A DNA stretch of 58,218 nt, taken from contig JAKAKD010000035.1 of assembly GCA_021824635.1 (NCBI GenBank), positions 1 to 58,218 of the forward strand, written 5' to 3'. How positions within the stretch are numbered: the first letter of the stretch is position 1; each line of letters starts with the position of its first letter. The notes under the pieces are model-generated. The model ran no database searches, was not told the origin of the DNA, and worked only from the letters and a program-made list of their open reading frames with translations. This DNA is from Bacteroidota bacterium (GTDB lineage: Bacteria > Bacteroidota > Ignavibacteria > Ignavibacteriales > Melioribacteraceae). Positions 44,419 to 52,688 of this stretch are shown here, one piece after another. A program made the translations under genes and the position numbers.

Positions 44419-44514
44419 TTTGTATTTTTGCAATTCAGTAATCAAAATTCTTCTTTATTATATCTGTTTTTTCGATTAACTGCCTTCCTATTTTATATCC
44501 AATCCGATTTTTTT

Positions 44515-44522
44515 TATCTTTG
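44515..44522 (+). promoter_or_regulatory. Candidate -7 box (TATCTTTG) of the aconitase gene
   Basis: It matches TAnnTTTG, 30 bases before the ATG. The upstream half of the promoter is not evident. Confidence 0.3.
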
Positions 44523-44552
44523 CAATGATTATTAAAAACAAGAGGAATTATA

Positions 44553-47081
44553 ATGACTGCAAACATTGATATGATCAAAAAAGTTTATGCCGGATTTAAT
44601 GATAAAGTAAAACACGCGCGAAAAGTAGTTGGACGACCAATGACTTACGCAGAAAAAATTCTTTATGCTCACCTTTGGGATAAAGCAACACAACCGCTTC
44701 AACGCGGAAAAGATTTTGCGGATTTTGCACCGGATAGAGTAGCAATGCAAGACGCAACTGCTCAAATGGCTCTTCTTCAATTTATGCATGCCGGTAGAAA
44801 ATCTGCCGCCGTTCCGGCAACAGCTCATGCAGATCACTTAATTGTTGCTCAAAACGGTTCGGAAGAAGATCTAGCGCGTGCAATTGATGAGAACCGTGAA
44901 GTTTATGATTTTCTCGAAAGTATCTGTCAAAAATATGGAGTTGGTTTCTGGAAACCGGGCGCTGGTATTATTCATCAAGTAATTTTAGAAAATTACGCTT
45001 TCCCGGGCGGAATGATGATCGGTTCAGATTCTCATACTCCAAACGCTGGCGGACTTGGAATGATAGCTATTGGAGTCGGCGGTGCGGATGTTGTTGATGT
45101 TATGGCCGGTATGCCGTGGGAATTGAAATGGCCAAAACTTATCGGTATAAAATTAACCGGAAAACTTTCCGGTTGGGTTTCTCCCAAAGATGTAATTTTA
45201 AAAGTTGCCGGTATTTTAACAGTTAAAGGCGGGACCGGTGCCATTGTTGAATATTTTGGCGAAGGTGCTAATTCAATTTCATGTACAGGCAAAGCAACAA
45301 TTTGCAACATGGGCGCAGAAATTGGTGCAACTACTTCTCTTTTTGCATTTGATGAAAAGATGGCAGCTTATTTAGAAAAAACTGACCGCGCAGACGTTGC
45401 AAACCTAGCAAGAAAAAATGCCGATCTTTTAAGAGCCGATAACGAAGTTTACGCGGAACCGGAAAAATATTTTGATGAACTCATTGAAATAAATCTCAGC
45501 GAACTTGAAATGCACATCAACGGTCCTTTCACACCGGATCTGGCGCATCCAATTTCAAAAATGAAAGAAGATGTTGCCACAAATAATTATCCTGACAAAA
45601 TCAGCGTTGCATTAATTGGAAGCTGTACAAATTCCAGCTACGAAGACATTGACCGCTCAGCCAACATTGCACGTCAAGCTCTTTCAAAAGGACTCAAAGC
45701 AAAATCTGAATTCAAAATCACGCCCGGTTCAGAACAAGTGCGCGCAACAATTGAGCGCGATGGGCAACTACAAACACTAACAGAGTTCGGCGGACAAGTA
45801 TTAGCTAACGCTTGCGGTCCATGTATTGGAATGTGGAAAAGAATGGATATTAAAACCGGCGAACGTAATACAATTGTAAATTCTTTCAATAGAAATTTTG
45901 CAAAGAGAAACGATAACAATCCGGATACACTTTCTTTTGTCGCCAGTCCGGAATTAGTTACAGCGCTGGCAATTTCAGGAAGTCTTTCTTTCAATCCCGA
46001 AACAGATTATCTAGTAAATGAAAATGGCGAGCAGGTAAAACTTGATTCACCATTTGGTGATGAACTTCCAAGCAGAGGATTCGAGAAAGATACAAAAGGA
46101 TATTTAGCGCCATCCTCTAACGGATTTAAAACCGAAGTGAAGATAAATTCAGAAAGCAGCCGTTTACAATTCTTGGAACCATTCAAACCGTGGGACGGAA
46201 AAGATTTTATTGAGCTTCCACTCTTACTGAAAGCCAAAGGCAAATGTACAACAGACCATATTTCTCCTGCTGGCGCATGGTTAAAATTCCGCGGTCATCT
46301 TGATAATATTTCTAAAAATATGTTTCTTGGCGCTATTAATGCTTACACAGGAAATCCAGGTGAAGCGAAAAATCAATTCACCGGAGAATATAAGCAAGTG
46401 CATGAAGTAGCTCGCGATTATAAAGCCCAAGGTCTTGGTTGGATTGTTGTAGGCGATGAAAATTACGGTGAAGGTTCATCCCGAGAACACGCAGCAATGG
46501 AACCGCGCTTCCTTGGCGGCAAGGCTATCATCACTAAAAGTTTCGCGCGCATCCACGAAACAAATTTGAAGAAACAAGGAATGCTTCCGTTAACGTTTGC
46601 AAATTCGGCTGATTACGACAAGATTTTTGAAGACGATAAATTAAGTTTGGTTGGATTGAATGAATTCGCTCCCGAAAAACAGTTCAAGCTGATTGTAAAA
46701 CATAATGACGGTTCATCGGATGAAATCATGTTGAATCATTCATTTAATTCCGGACAGATAGCATGGTTCAAAGCCGGCGGTGCGCTGAATCTAATAGCTT
46801 CAAAACAGAAAAAACAAACTGCAAGCAAAAAGAAAGTTGTAAGTAAAAAAGAAAAGACGGGAAAAAGAAAAGAAGTAAAGATCGTTTCGAAAAAAACGGC
46901 ACAAAAGAAAGTTGCTGTAAAAAAAGCTAAACCGGCAGTTAAGAAGAAAACTGTTAAAGCGGCGGCGAAGAAAATCGTTAAAAGCAAAAAGACAGCAACA
47001 AAGAAGGTTATAAAAAAAGTTGTAAAGCTTGCCCGCCAAGGCGGGAAATCAGTAAAAAAGATTGTTAGAAAGAAAAAATAA
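44553..47081 (+). CDS. acnA: Aconitate hydratase (mitochondrial-type) with lysine-rich C-terminal tail
   Basis: Isomerises citrate to isocitrate via cis-aconitate in the TCA cycle, with a [4Fe-4S] cluster. The mitochondrial-type N-terminus and substrate loops are visible. Cluster cysteines lie in [11 protein letters not shown] near residue 359 and in [11 protein letters not shown] near residues 420 and 423. The enzyme core ends near residue 748 ([10 protein letters not shown]). A tail of about 92 residues follows, with some 39 lysines plus alanine, valine, threonine and serine, resembling histone H1 C-termini and quite unlike the rest of the protein. GAGGAA precedes ATG 44553. The symbol follows family convention; the mitochondrial group is sometimes written acn. 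Confidence 0.93.
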   Translation: MTANIDMIKKVYAGFNDKVKHARKVVGRPMTYAEKILYAHLWDKATQPLQRGKDFADFAPDRVAMQDATAQMALLQFMHAGRKSAAVPATAHADHLIVAQNGSEEDLARAIDENREVYDFLESICQKYGVGFWKPGAGIIHQVILENYAFPGGMMIGSDSHTPNAGGLGMIAIGVGGADVVDVMAGMPWELKWPKLIGIKLTGKLSGWVSPKDVILKVAGILTVKGGTGAIVEYFGEGANSISCTGKATICNMGAEIGATTSLFAFDEKMAAYLEKTDRADVANLARKNADLLRADNEVYAEPEKYFDELIEINLSELEMHINGPFTPDLAHPISKMKEDVATNNYPDKISVALIGSCTNSSYEDIDRSANIARQALSKGLKAKSEFKITPGSEQVRATIERDGQLQTLTEFGGQVLANACGPCIGMWKRMDIKTGERNTIVNSFNRNFAKRNDNNPDTLSFVASPELVTALAISGSLSFNPETDYLVNENGEQVKLDSPFGDELPSRGFEKDTKGYLAPSSNGFKTEVKINSESSRLQFLEPFKPWDGKDFIELPLLLKAKGKCTTDHISPAGAWLKFRGHLDNISKNMFLGAINAYTGNPGEAKNQFTGEYKQVHEVARDYKAQGLGWIVVGDENYGEGSSREHAAMEPRFLGGKAIITKSFARIHETNLKKQGMLPLTFANSADYDKIFEDDKLSLVGLNEFAPEKQFKLIVKHNDGSSDEIMLNHSFNSGQIAWFKAGGALNLIASKQKKQTASKKKVVSKKEKTGKRKEVKIVSKKTAQKKVAVKKAKPAVKKKTVKAAAKKIVKSKKTATKKVIKKVVKLARQGGKSVKKIVRKKK
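47032..47045. repeat. Palindrome CCCGCC/GGCGGG in the aconitase tail
   Basis: Six-base perfect arms with loop AA inside the coding sequence of the lysine tail, coding for ARQGG, the only stretch of the tail that breaks the lysine pattern. It probably represents another inserted small palindrome of a different type. Confidence 0.6.
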
Positions 47082-47093
47082 GAGGCACTTCCA

Positions 47094-47119
47094 AAAGGGT
47101 CGATTCATATCGGCCCTTT
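47094..47119 (+). terminator. Hairpin after the aconitase gene
   Basis: AAAGGGTCGAT (47094-47104), loop TCAT, and ATCGGCCCTTT (47109-47119) pair over 11 positions with one G-T. It lies 12 bases past the stop. Confidence 0.7.
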
Positions 47120-47250
47120 CTGTTCCCTCCGTAAATACTTCATCAACCGCGAAAACTTTTCATGGTATTATGGAATTACCATTGCACTTAGACTGTTTAT
47201 TTTAGATTTTAACTATGGAATAATTGTTGTCATAAAAATAGATTCTTTCT

Positions 47251-47552
47251 TTGGGGAAACCGTCATTGGGATCAATAGATTATTTCCTTATTAACTCTGT
47301 AAAAAAAATCCTCAACACAACTATAAAATATCCCATTCCAGTAGAGACGAGGCATGCAACGTCTCTACAACATATTGCGGTAGAGGTTTACGACAAACTT
47401 GGAAGAGAAGTTACTACACTTGTAACGAGCAAAAACTGCCCGGCAATTACGAAGTAAAATTTGATGGAAGTAATCTTTCAAGCGGAGTTTATTTTTACAG
47501 ATTGCAGGGCGGTTCATTCAGTCAGACAAAAAAAATTGTGCTGATGAAATAA
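47251..47552 (+). pseudogene. Remnant of a T9SS C-terminal sorting domain, frameshifted
   Basis: Only the end of a T9SS-targeted protein remains. In one frame it reads [20 protein letters not shown] and [15 protein letters not shown], up to about 47424. The rest ([20 protein letters not shown], then FYRLQGG... to KKIVLMK) is in another frame and ends at TAA 47550-47552. A single missing A in GTAACGAGC (expected GTAAACGAG) explains the shift. Passenger sequence upstream is lost or unrecognisable. It directly precedes two intact-looking relatives, so it may be a decayed duplicate or a donor for recombination. Confidence 0.75.
47341..47368. repeat. REP-like palindrome in the sorting-domain remnant
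   Basis: GTAGAGACG ... CGTCTCTAC arms of a 28-base unit. The centre (AGGCATGCAA) has two mismatches compared with the perfect copies at 49544 and 51775. Confidence 0.85.
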
Positions 47553-47566
47553 TAATAGTGAGAGAT

Positions 47567-49756
47567 ATGAAAAAGATTTTAACAATAGCATTAATCTTTA
47601 TATCAATTAACATGAACGCTCAATGGGTAATGAAAAATCCTAGTTCATTTGGTGGTATTAATTCCTTTTCATTCTATTCAAAAAATAATGTGTGGTTTAG
47701 TCTGGTTGGAGGTGATTTATACAATCTAAACTTAGAAAAAAAAATAATTAAAAAAATTTACAAAGGAGGGAGCAATATATCCAATATTAGCTTTGTAGAC
47801 TCTTCATACGGTTTTATTTCATCAGGTAATAATATTTTAAGAACAATAAATGGTGGAACAAATTGGGATACAGTTAATACTTACGGCTCAATGACTAAGT
47901 TTTTCTCCAAAGAAAAAGGAATCTCGGTAATAGAGTACCAAGGAATCTATGTAACTAGTGATGGGGGAAAATCATGGAATAAAAAAGTTGGTTGTTATAT
48001 TCTTGATTCATTTAATATGGTAAATCAATTTTATGGTACGTTTATTACCCATGTTCCTTTTATGTATAATAATGTGTATGCCTATTATAAAACCACCGAT
48101 GGCGGGAACAACTGGATCGAGTATGATTCTAAGACTTTAGACCCATTAGAATCTTTGTTTACTAAAGTATCTTTAGATAATAGACCAGAGTGGTATATAA
48201 ATCCGAATAGTGATTTTCCTAACTCAGTGAGCCCAACTTTATTGAAAATATTAGGGAACACCTTAAACGGTAATTTTTATGAGAATAATCTTTTGATAGA
48301 AAAGATTTGGGTTGTTGACTCACTTATAAACTATGCACTAACAAAGTCATTTGCAGATTATGTAATAATCAAAACAATTAATGGTGGTAAAAATTGGGAA
48401 TCAATGAATTCAGTTCCTTATGATTATACTACCGATATTGGATTCAAAATGTTTGATACGAATAATGGAATTTTGACATCCCGTAATTCCATTCAAATCA
48501 CCCGCGATGGTTGTACATCATTTGAAAAAGTCTTCGAAATTGATAATAGAAATAGTTTTAATGAAGATCTACTGGACATCTATTCAAAAGACTCAACAAA
48601 TATTTGGGCAGTTTCTAACAAGGGATCTTTCATCAATTCGACAGACAAAGGAAACTATTGGCAAGTAAAAATTAACAATAATCTAAATGCTCTGGTTCAA
48701 GCTAAATTTTTAGATTCACAAACTTCTTATGGAATTAGTAACAACATATTTTATTCTACTACTGATCAAGGTCTTACATGGAAAAGCTATGATTTTAGCC
48801 AAGAATTAATTGGTGCAGCAAGACTGCTTCATATGTTTTTCGTCGATAAAAATTATGGCTGGATATGCGCAGAGAATCATACTCTTTTTTCAACAAAAGA
48901 CGGCGGAAATACATGGGAAGTAAATCACTTGAACATCCAGTCTCCTAGTAATGACCATGTTCAATCTTCTTATTTCTTTGATAGAAATAACGGTTTTCTA
49001 CTCGTTGGTGAGAGATACATATGGGAAACCGATGACGGAGGAAAAACATTTAGTAAAATTCCGTTTGAGGATTGGTATGTAATCAAACAATTCTCATGTT
49101 TCAGTAAAGAAGAATGGTGGTTATCTACTATGGGATTTGGGATTAGAAAAACGACAGATGGAGGTAAAAATTGGGTATTGGTGAATCCCCCAACCAATAA
49201 TCCCTTATATAATGACTATCCAATGAGACCAATATATTCAATTGGCAAAGGAATAAAATACTTACCCGGCTGGAATGGTGAAATTTATAAAACAACTGAT
49301 GATGGTATAACATGGAATAAAACAGTTTTAGCAAATAGTGATCTTAGAATTAAATTTGACAATCTTTTAGTCTTCCAAGAAAAGGATGCTTGGCTTGTTG
49401 GAAGCAAGGGTGCCATTTTTTATAATCAATTGAAAAATAATTCTGTTATAAAACCACAAATAATTCCAAATGATTATTATCTATTTCAAAACTATCCCAA
49501 TCCGTTTAACCCAACTACAACTATAAAATATTCCATTCCAAACGTAGAGACGAGGCATGCCTCGTCTCTACAACATATTACGCTAAAGGTTTACGACATG
49601 CTGGGTCGCGAAGTTGCAACACTTGTAAATGAAGAAAAAGCACCTGGCAATTACGAACTAAAATTTGATGGAGGTAATCTAACAAGCGGAGTTTATTTCT
49701 ACAGATTACAGGCAAGTTCATTTAGCGAAACGAAGAAATTTATGCTACTAAAATAA
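47567..49756 (+). CDS. Large T9SS-exported protein with YCF48/BNR-like repeats
   Basis: A predicted cell-surface or secreted protein. A signal peptide ends near NAQW (residue 20). The body consists of repeated beta-propeller-like blades with Asp-box-type motifs (TTDGGNNW, TKDGGNTW, TTDGGKNW, TTDDGITW), the YCF48/BNR type. The C-terminal 95 residues are the type IX sorting domain starting YLFQNYPNPFNPTTTIKYS and ending in KKFMLLK. A palindrome inserts NVETRHASSLQHI between YSIP and TLKVYD. Length is about 729 residues from ATG 47567. The target and ligand of the blades are unknown. Confidence 0.88.
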   Translation: MKKILTIALIFISINMNAQWVMKNPSSFGGINSFSFYSKNNVWFSLVGGDLYNLNLEKKIIKKIYKGGSNISNISFVDSSYGFISSGNNILRTINGGTNWDTVNTYGSMTKFFSKEKGISVIEYQGIYVTSDGGKSWNKKVGCYILDSFNMVNQFYGTFITHVPFMYNNVYAYYKTTDGGNNWIEYDSKTLDPLESLFTKVSLDNRPEWYINPNSDFPNSVSPTLLKILGNTLNGNFYENNLLIEKIWVVDSLINYALTKSFADYVIIKTINGGKNWESMNSVPYDYTTDIGFKMFDTNNGILTSRNSIQITRDGCTSFEKVFEIDNRNSFNEDLLDIYSKDSTNIWAVSNKGSFINSTDKGNYWQVKINNNLNALVQAKFLDSQTSYGISNNIFYSTTDQGLTWKSYDFSQELIGAARLLHMFFVDKNYGWICAENHTLFSTKDGGNTWEVNHLNIQSPSNDHVQSSYFFDRNNGFLLVGERYIWETDDGGKTFSKIPFEDWYVIKQFSCFSKEEWWLSTMGFGIRKTTDGGKNWVLVNPPTNNPLYNDYPMRPIYSIGKGIKYLPGWNGEIYKTTDDGITWNKTVLANSDLRIKFDNLLVFQEKDAWLVGSKGAIFYNQLKNNSVIKPQIIPNDYYLFQNYPNPFNPTTTIKYSIPNVETRHASSLQHITLKVYDMLGREVATLVNEEKAPGNYELKFDGGNLTSGVYFYRLQASSFSETKKFMLLK
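49544..49571. repeat. Perfect 28-base palindrome in the sorting domain of the first T9SS gene
   Basis: GTAGAGACGAGGCA followed by its exact reverse complement. In frame it reads VETRHASSL plus the first base of Q. Because the unit is its own reverse complement, both orientations give the same peptide. Confidence 0.92.
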
Positions 49757-49798
49757 CCTGATCAAATATTGATTTATGCTAATTGTTTTGGAGGGTTA

Positions 49799-51559
49799 AT
49801 GACAAAAATTTTCCACATATCGAAACTCATTGTTACCTTAGTAATATTTTTATATACTATTTCTTATTCTCAAAACAGGTGGCAATCAATTAATCCACAA
49901 CCGACAGGATTTGATTTATACAAAATAGATAAAGATACATATGGAAACCTTTGGGCTTTCGGAGATTTTGGGACTATAATCAAATCCACAGATAATGGTA
50001 ACTCATGGAATCATCTATTAATAAATGAATATAATGCCCTATATGACGCCGCGATAGTTAATAATGAAATATGGGCTGTTGGTGCAAATGGATTAATATT
50101 ACATTCGGAGAATAATGGCTCAACCTGGTTAACACAAAACTCGAATACAACTAAGCATTTGGTCAAAATACAATTTGTTGATGAAAAGAACGGTTGGGTT
50201 ATGGCACAAGATAGTGTGATTCTAAGAACAGAAGATGGCGGTGCTAGTTGGGAAATTATAAATATTAATTCTCGCTGGACTCAATGTGACATGGCATTTT
50301 TAAATTCCAAGAATGGATTTTTATTGAGTGGTTATTTTTCTCCAGGTATTGATTGGATAGAAGCTTATTCTGAAGGCGCCTTGCTTAAAACTACTGATGG
50401 AGGAAAATCATGGAATTTATTTACAACTGGGACAATCAACTACAAAACAATCTTTTTTTTGAATGATAAAACAGGATTTATTTCTGCTATCGATTACTTA
50501 AAAGGAAACATGATATTAAAAACCACCGATGCCGGAATTAACTGGGATACAACGAAAACAAATAATAGCTGGTCGAAATTATTCTTCCGCGATTCGAATA
50601 ATGGAATTGGGTTTAGCAGCCATTATATTGGTAAAACAACAAACGGTGGAATAGATTGGGTTTTGTTGGACTTAATTGAAGTCCCCTCTCAAGTTAGCAG
50701 ACTTATAAGCATTTTTTCCAAAGATGAAAATGTAATAGTTGCTGGAACGGAAGGAAATATACTTAGAAGTTCTAATTTTGGTAATGACTGGATTAATCTT
50801 AGAAAATCTTTATCAATTTATTACGGCCATCTTCAGGGGATTACTTTTATCGATAGTCTGAACGGATTCGTTTATGGACAACAATGGGGTGATTTTCCTC
50901 AAGCCGATCCCTTACTTATTCATACAAAAGATGGCGGGAAAACCTGGATTAAAGAACAATCGCCGGATACTTCTGGCTTTACCATTATGAAAATCAATGC
51001 AGATGTAATTTGGGCAACAAGTCGTTCGTCATTATATAAATCAATCAATAAGGGAATTAACTGGATCAAAATGTTTACTAATCATGAAACAGATTTAATA
51101 AGGGATTTTTCGTTTTGTGGTGAAGAGAAGATGGGGCTCATTGCGGGAAGAAATTTTTATTTATCTACAAATGGAGGTGAGGATTGGACTACTCACAAAT
51201 ATTCTGATGGAATGTTTATGAAACAATTACTCATGATTAATGAAAAAAGGTGGATCGTGTTAGGACATAATGGTTTAAATGAGCCATGTTATATAACAAA
51301 TGATAGTGGAGAAAATTGGATTTTATGGGATCGGAAATTTACTGCTATGAATTTTATCAATGATAAAATCGGTTATGGTATTGATAGCGTTATTTATAAA
51401 ACAATAGATGGTGGTTACAATTGGAATGTAGTTTCGAGTTCAATGAAAAACAATACTTACTGGGTCTCTTCTTTATATTTCTTAAATGAAAATATTGGTT
51501 GGATGCAAAGCGGTAATGCGGCATATTTTACCAATGATGGTGGAAATAATATGGGATAA
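49799..51559 (+). CDS. Second T9SS-type YCF48/BNR protein, passenger part
   Basis: A paralogue-like surface protein with a signal peptide (start ATG 49799, after GGAGGG; leader ends near ISYSQ) and repeated blades (STDNGNSW, TEDGGASW, TTDGGKSW, THEDGGKTW-like HTKDGGKTW, TNDSGENW, TIDGGYNW). It stops with TAA at 51557-51559 after ...FTNDGGNNMG. A tandem 8-base duplication at 51551-51566 is the reason: with one copy the frame would run into the downstream sorting domain. As it stands, this 587-residue product would lack its T9SS signal. Confidence 0.82.
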   Translation: MTKIFHISKLIVTLVIFLYTISYSQNRWQSINPQPTGFDLYKIDKDTYGNLWAFGDFGTIIKSTDNGNSWNHLLINEYNALYDAAIVNNEIWAVGANGLILHSENNGSTWLTQNSNTTKHLVKIQFVDEKNGWVMAQDSVILRTEDGGASWEIININSRWTQCDMAFLNSKNGFLLSGYFSPGIDWIEAYSEGALLKTTDGGKSWNLFTTGTINYKTIFFLNDKTGFISAIDYLKGNMILKTTDAGINWDTTKTNNSWSKLFFRDSNNGIGFSSHYIGKTTNGGIDWVLLDLIEVPSQVSRLISIFSKDENVIVAGTEGNILRSSNFGNDWINLRKSLSIYYGHLQGITFIDSLNGFVYGQQWGDFPQADPLLIHTKDGGKTWIKEQSPDTSGFTIMKINADVIWATSRSSLYKSINKGINWIKMFTNHETDLIRDFSFCGEEKMGLIAGRNFYLSTNGGEDWTTHKYSDGMFMKQLLMINEKRWIVLGHNGLNEPCYITNDSGENWILWDRKFTAMNFINDKIGYGIDSVIYKTIDGGYNWNVVSSSMKNNTYWVSSLYFLNENIGWMQSGNAAYFTNDGGNNMG

Positions 51560-51566
51560 TGGGATA
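51551..51566. repeat. Tandem 8-base duplication ATGGGATA x2
   Basis: Two abutting ATGGGATA copies at 51551-51558 and 51559-51566. Removing one restores a single frame from the blades to the T9SS domain; with two the first frame ends in TAA and a second frame restarts at ATG 51559. Confidence 0.9.
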
Positions 51567-51987
51567 CTCAAGTGTTCCCGACATCTCGGCAATGAGTATT
51601 GTTGATCAGAACAATGTTTGGTCTGTTTCAAATAACGGAAGAATATTTAAAATGATACCAGGCACCATAACTGATGTTAAAGAAATGCATATTGCGTTAC
51701 CACAGATTATTTATTTATACCAAAACTATCCCAACCCGTTTAACCCTACTACAACAATAAAATATTCCATTCCAGTAGAGACGAGGCATGCCTCGTCTCT
51801 ACAACATATTACGTTAAAAGTTTACGATATACTCGGAAAAGAAGTTGCAACTCTTGTTAACGAAGAAAAAGCACCGGGTAATTACGAAGTAAAATTTGAT
51901 GGAGCCAACCTGTCAAGCGGAGTTTATTTTTATCGTTTACAAAGTGGTTCATTCACTCAAACAAAAAAATTTGTATTAATGAAATAA
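51559..51987 (+). CDS. Second T9SS-type protein, detached blade end and sorting domain
   Basis: The continuation of the preceding gene in the other frame: the last blade (MGYSSVPDISAMSIVDQNN, then VWSVSNNGRIFKM) followed by the sorting domain starting YLYQNYPNPFNPTTTIKYS and ending KKFVLMK. Its possible ATG overlaps the stop of the passenger part (TAATG), so termination-reinitiation could make this 142-residue domain alone, but it has no signal peptide and would stay in the cytoplasm. A perfect palindrome encodes VETRHASSLQ at the same site as in the neighbour. Confidence 0.82.
   Translation: MGYSSVPDISAMSIVDQNNVWSVSNNGRIFKMIPGTITDVKEMHIALPQIIYLYQNYPNPFNPTTTIKYSIPVETRHASSLQHITLKVYDILGKEVATLVNEEKAPGNYEVKFDGANLSSGVYFYRLQSGSFTQTKKFVLMK
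51775..51802. repeat. Perfect 28-base palindrome in the sorting domain of the second T9SS gene
   Basis: Sequence identical to the copy at 49544-49571, and at the equivalent codon position except that the extra AAC codon before it is missing. Confidence 0.92.
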
Positions 51988-52043
51988 CTGTAAGAAGTAA
52001 AACTTCTAGCGTTTCACCTTTCACGTCTTCCGTTTCACGCAAA

Positions 52044-52595
52044 CTATTCCTTTCTCCATGCAATTTTGTCCCCCTCTTTAATGCCATGCCTTTCGCAGTA
52101 ACCGGCATTAACTTCAACAACATACTGAGCCGGTTTTATTGAAGGTAATGATTTTTCGGAAAATGGTTCCGCATTCCTCTGAATCTTAATAATTTCCATT
52201 TTAGCATTTACGAATATAATATCGAGCGGAAGGATTGTGTTTTTCATCCAGAAAGCTTGTAATTCTTCGGTATCAAAAATAAAAAGCATTCCCTGGTTCT
52301 CATCCATTTTATCACGGTACATTAAACCCATTGTACGCTGTTCATCATCATCGGCAATTTCAATATCAATTTTGGTGATAGTATCACCTTTGGAATTAGT
52401 GAATAATAATTCACCTTCCTTTACGAACGAGAATGCCGTTTTAGTGCCCACTGCTTTATCCAAATCTTTATTTGAGGTTTCATTTCTAACCAATACGTTT
52501 GATAAAATAAAATATACAACAAATGCAATCAGAAGAATTACAACTCCAATCTGCATTAAAAGATTTTTTCTCGGTTGATTTTTTTTCTTGGTCAT
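52044..52595 (-). CDS. DUF192-family membrane-anchored protein
   Basis: A 183-residue protein with a basic N-terminus and one membrane segment (residues about 12-33), then the DUF192 domain (residues about 65-180) with FTNSKGDTITKIDIEIADD, a RTMGLMYRDKMDENQGMLF segment and FWMKNTILPLDIIFV. The family adopts a small beta-barrel of uncertain role and is often extracytoplasmic, as here. It is transcribed opposite to the T9SS genes with 56 bases between stops. Confidence 0.9.
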   Translation of the reverse strand: MTKKKNQPRKNLLMQIGVVILLIAFVVYFILSNVLVRNETSNKDLDKAVGTKTAFSFVKEGELLFTNSKGDTITKIDIEIADDDEQRTMGLMYRDKMDENQGMLFIFDTEELQAFWMKNTILPLDIIFVNAKMEIIKIQRNAEPFSEKSLPSIKPAQYVVEVNAGYCERHGIKEGDKIAWRKE

Positions 52596-52688
52596 AGTTT
52601 GTTTTGATTTTTATTTTGAAATATTATGCGCTTTGAGCTTCGTCATTTTAATGCAAAGACGCGGGGATAATTTAAGAATATTTGTGAA

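Noticed and set aside
46736-47039. Two hydrophobic minus-strand open frames under the aconitase tail
   Set aside because: They result from the AAA/AAG codons of the lysine tail, which read as Phe and Leu on the other strand.
46780-47081. Frameshift as the origin of the aconitase tail
   Set aside because: The other frames of the tail do not restore a normal aconitase end, and the core already finishes normally before it. The tail is a true in-frame extension in this sequence.
47341-51802. CRISPR array from the repeated 28-base units
   Set aside because: Only three copies, more than 2 kb apart and within coding domains; there are no spacers or cas genes.
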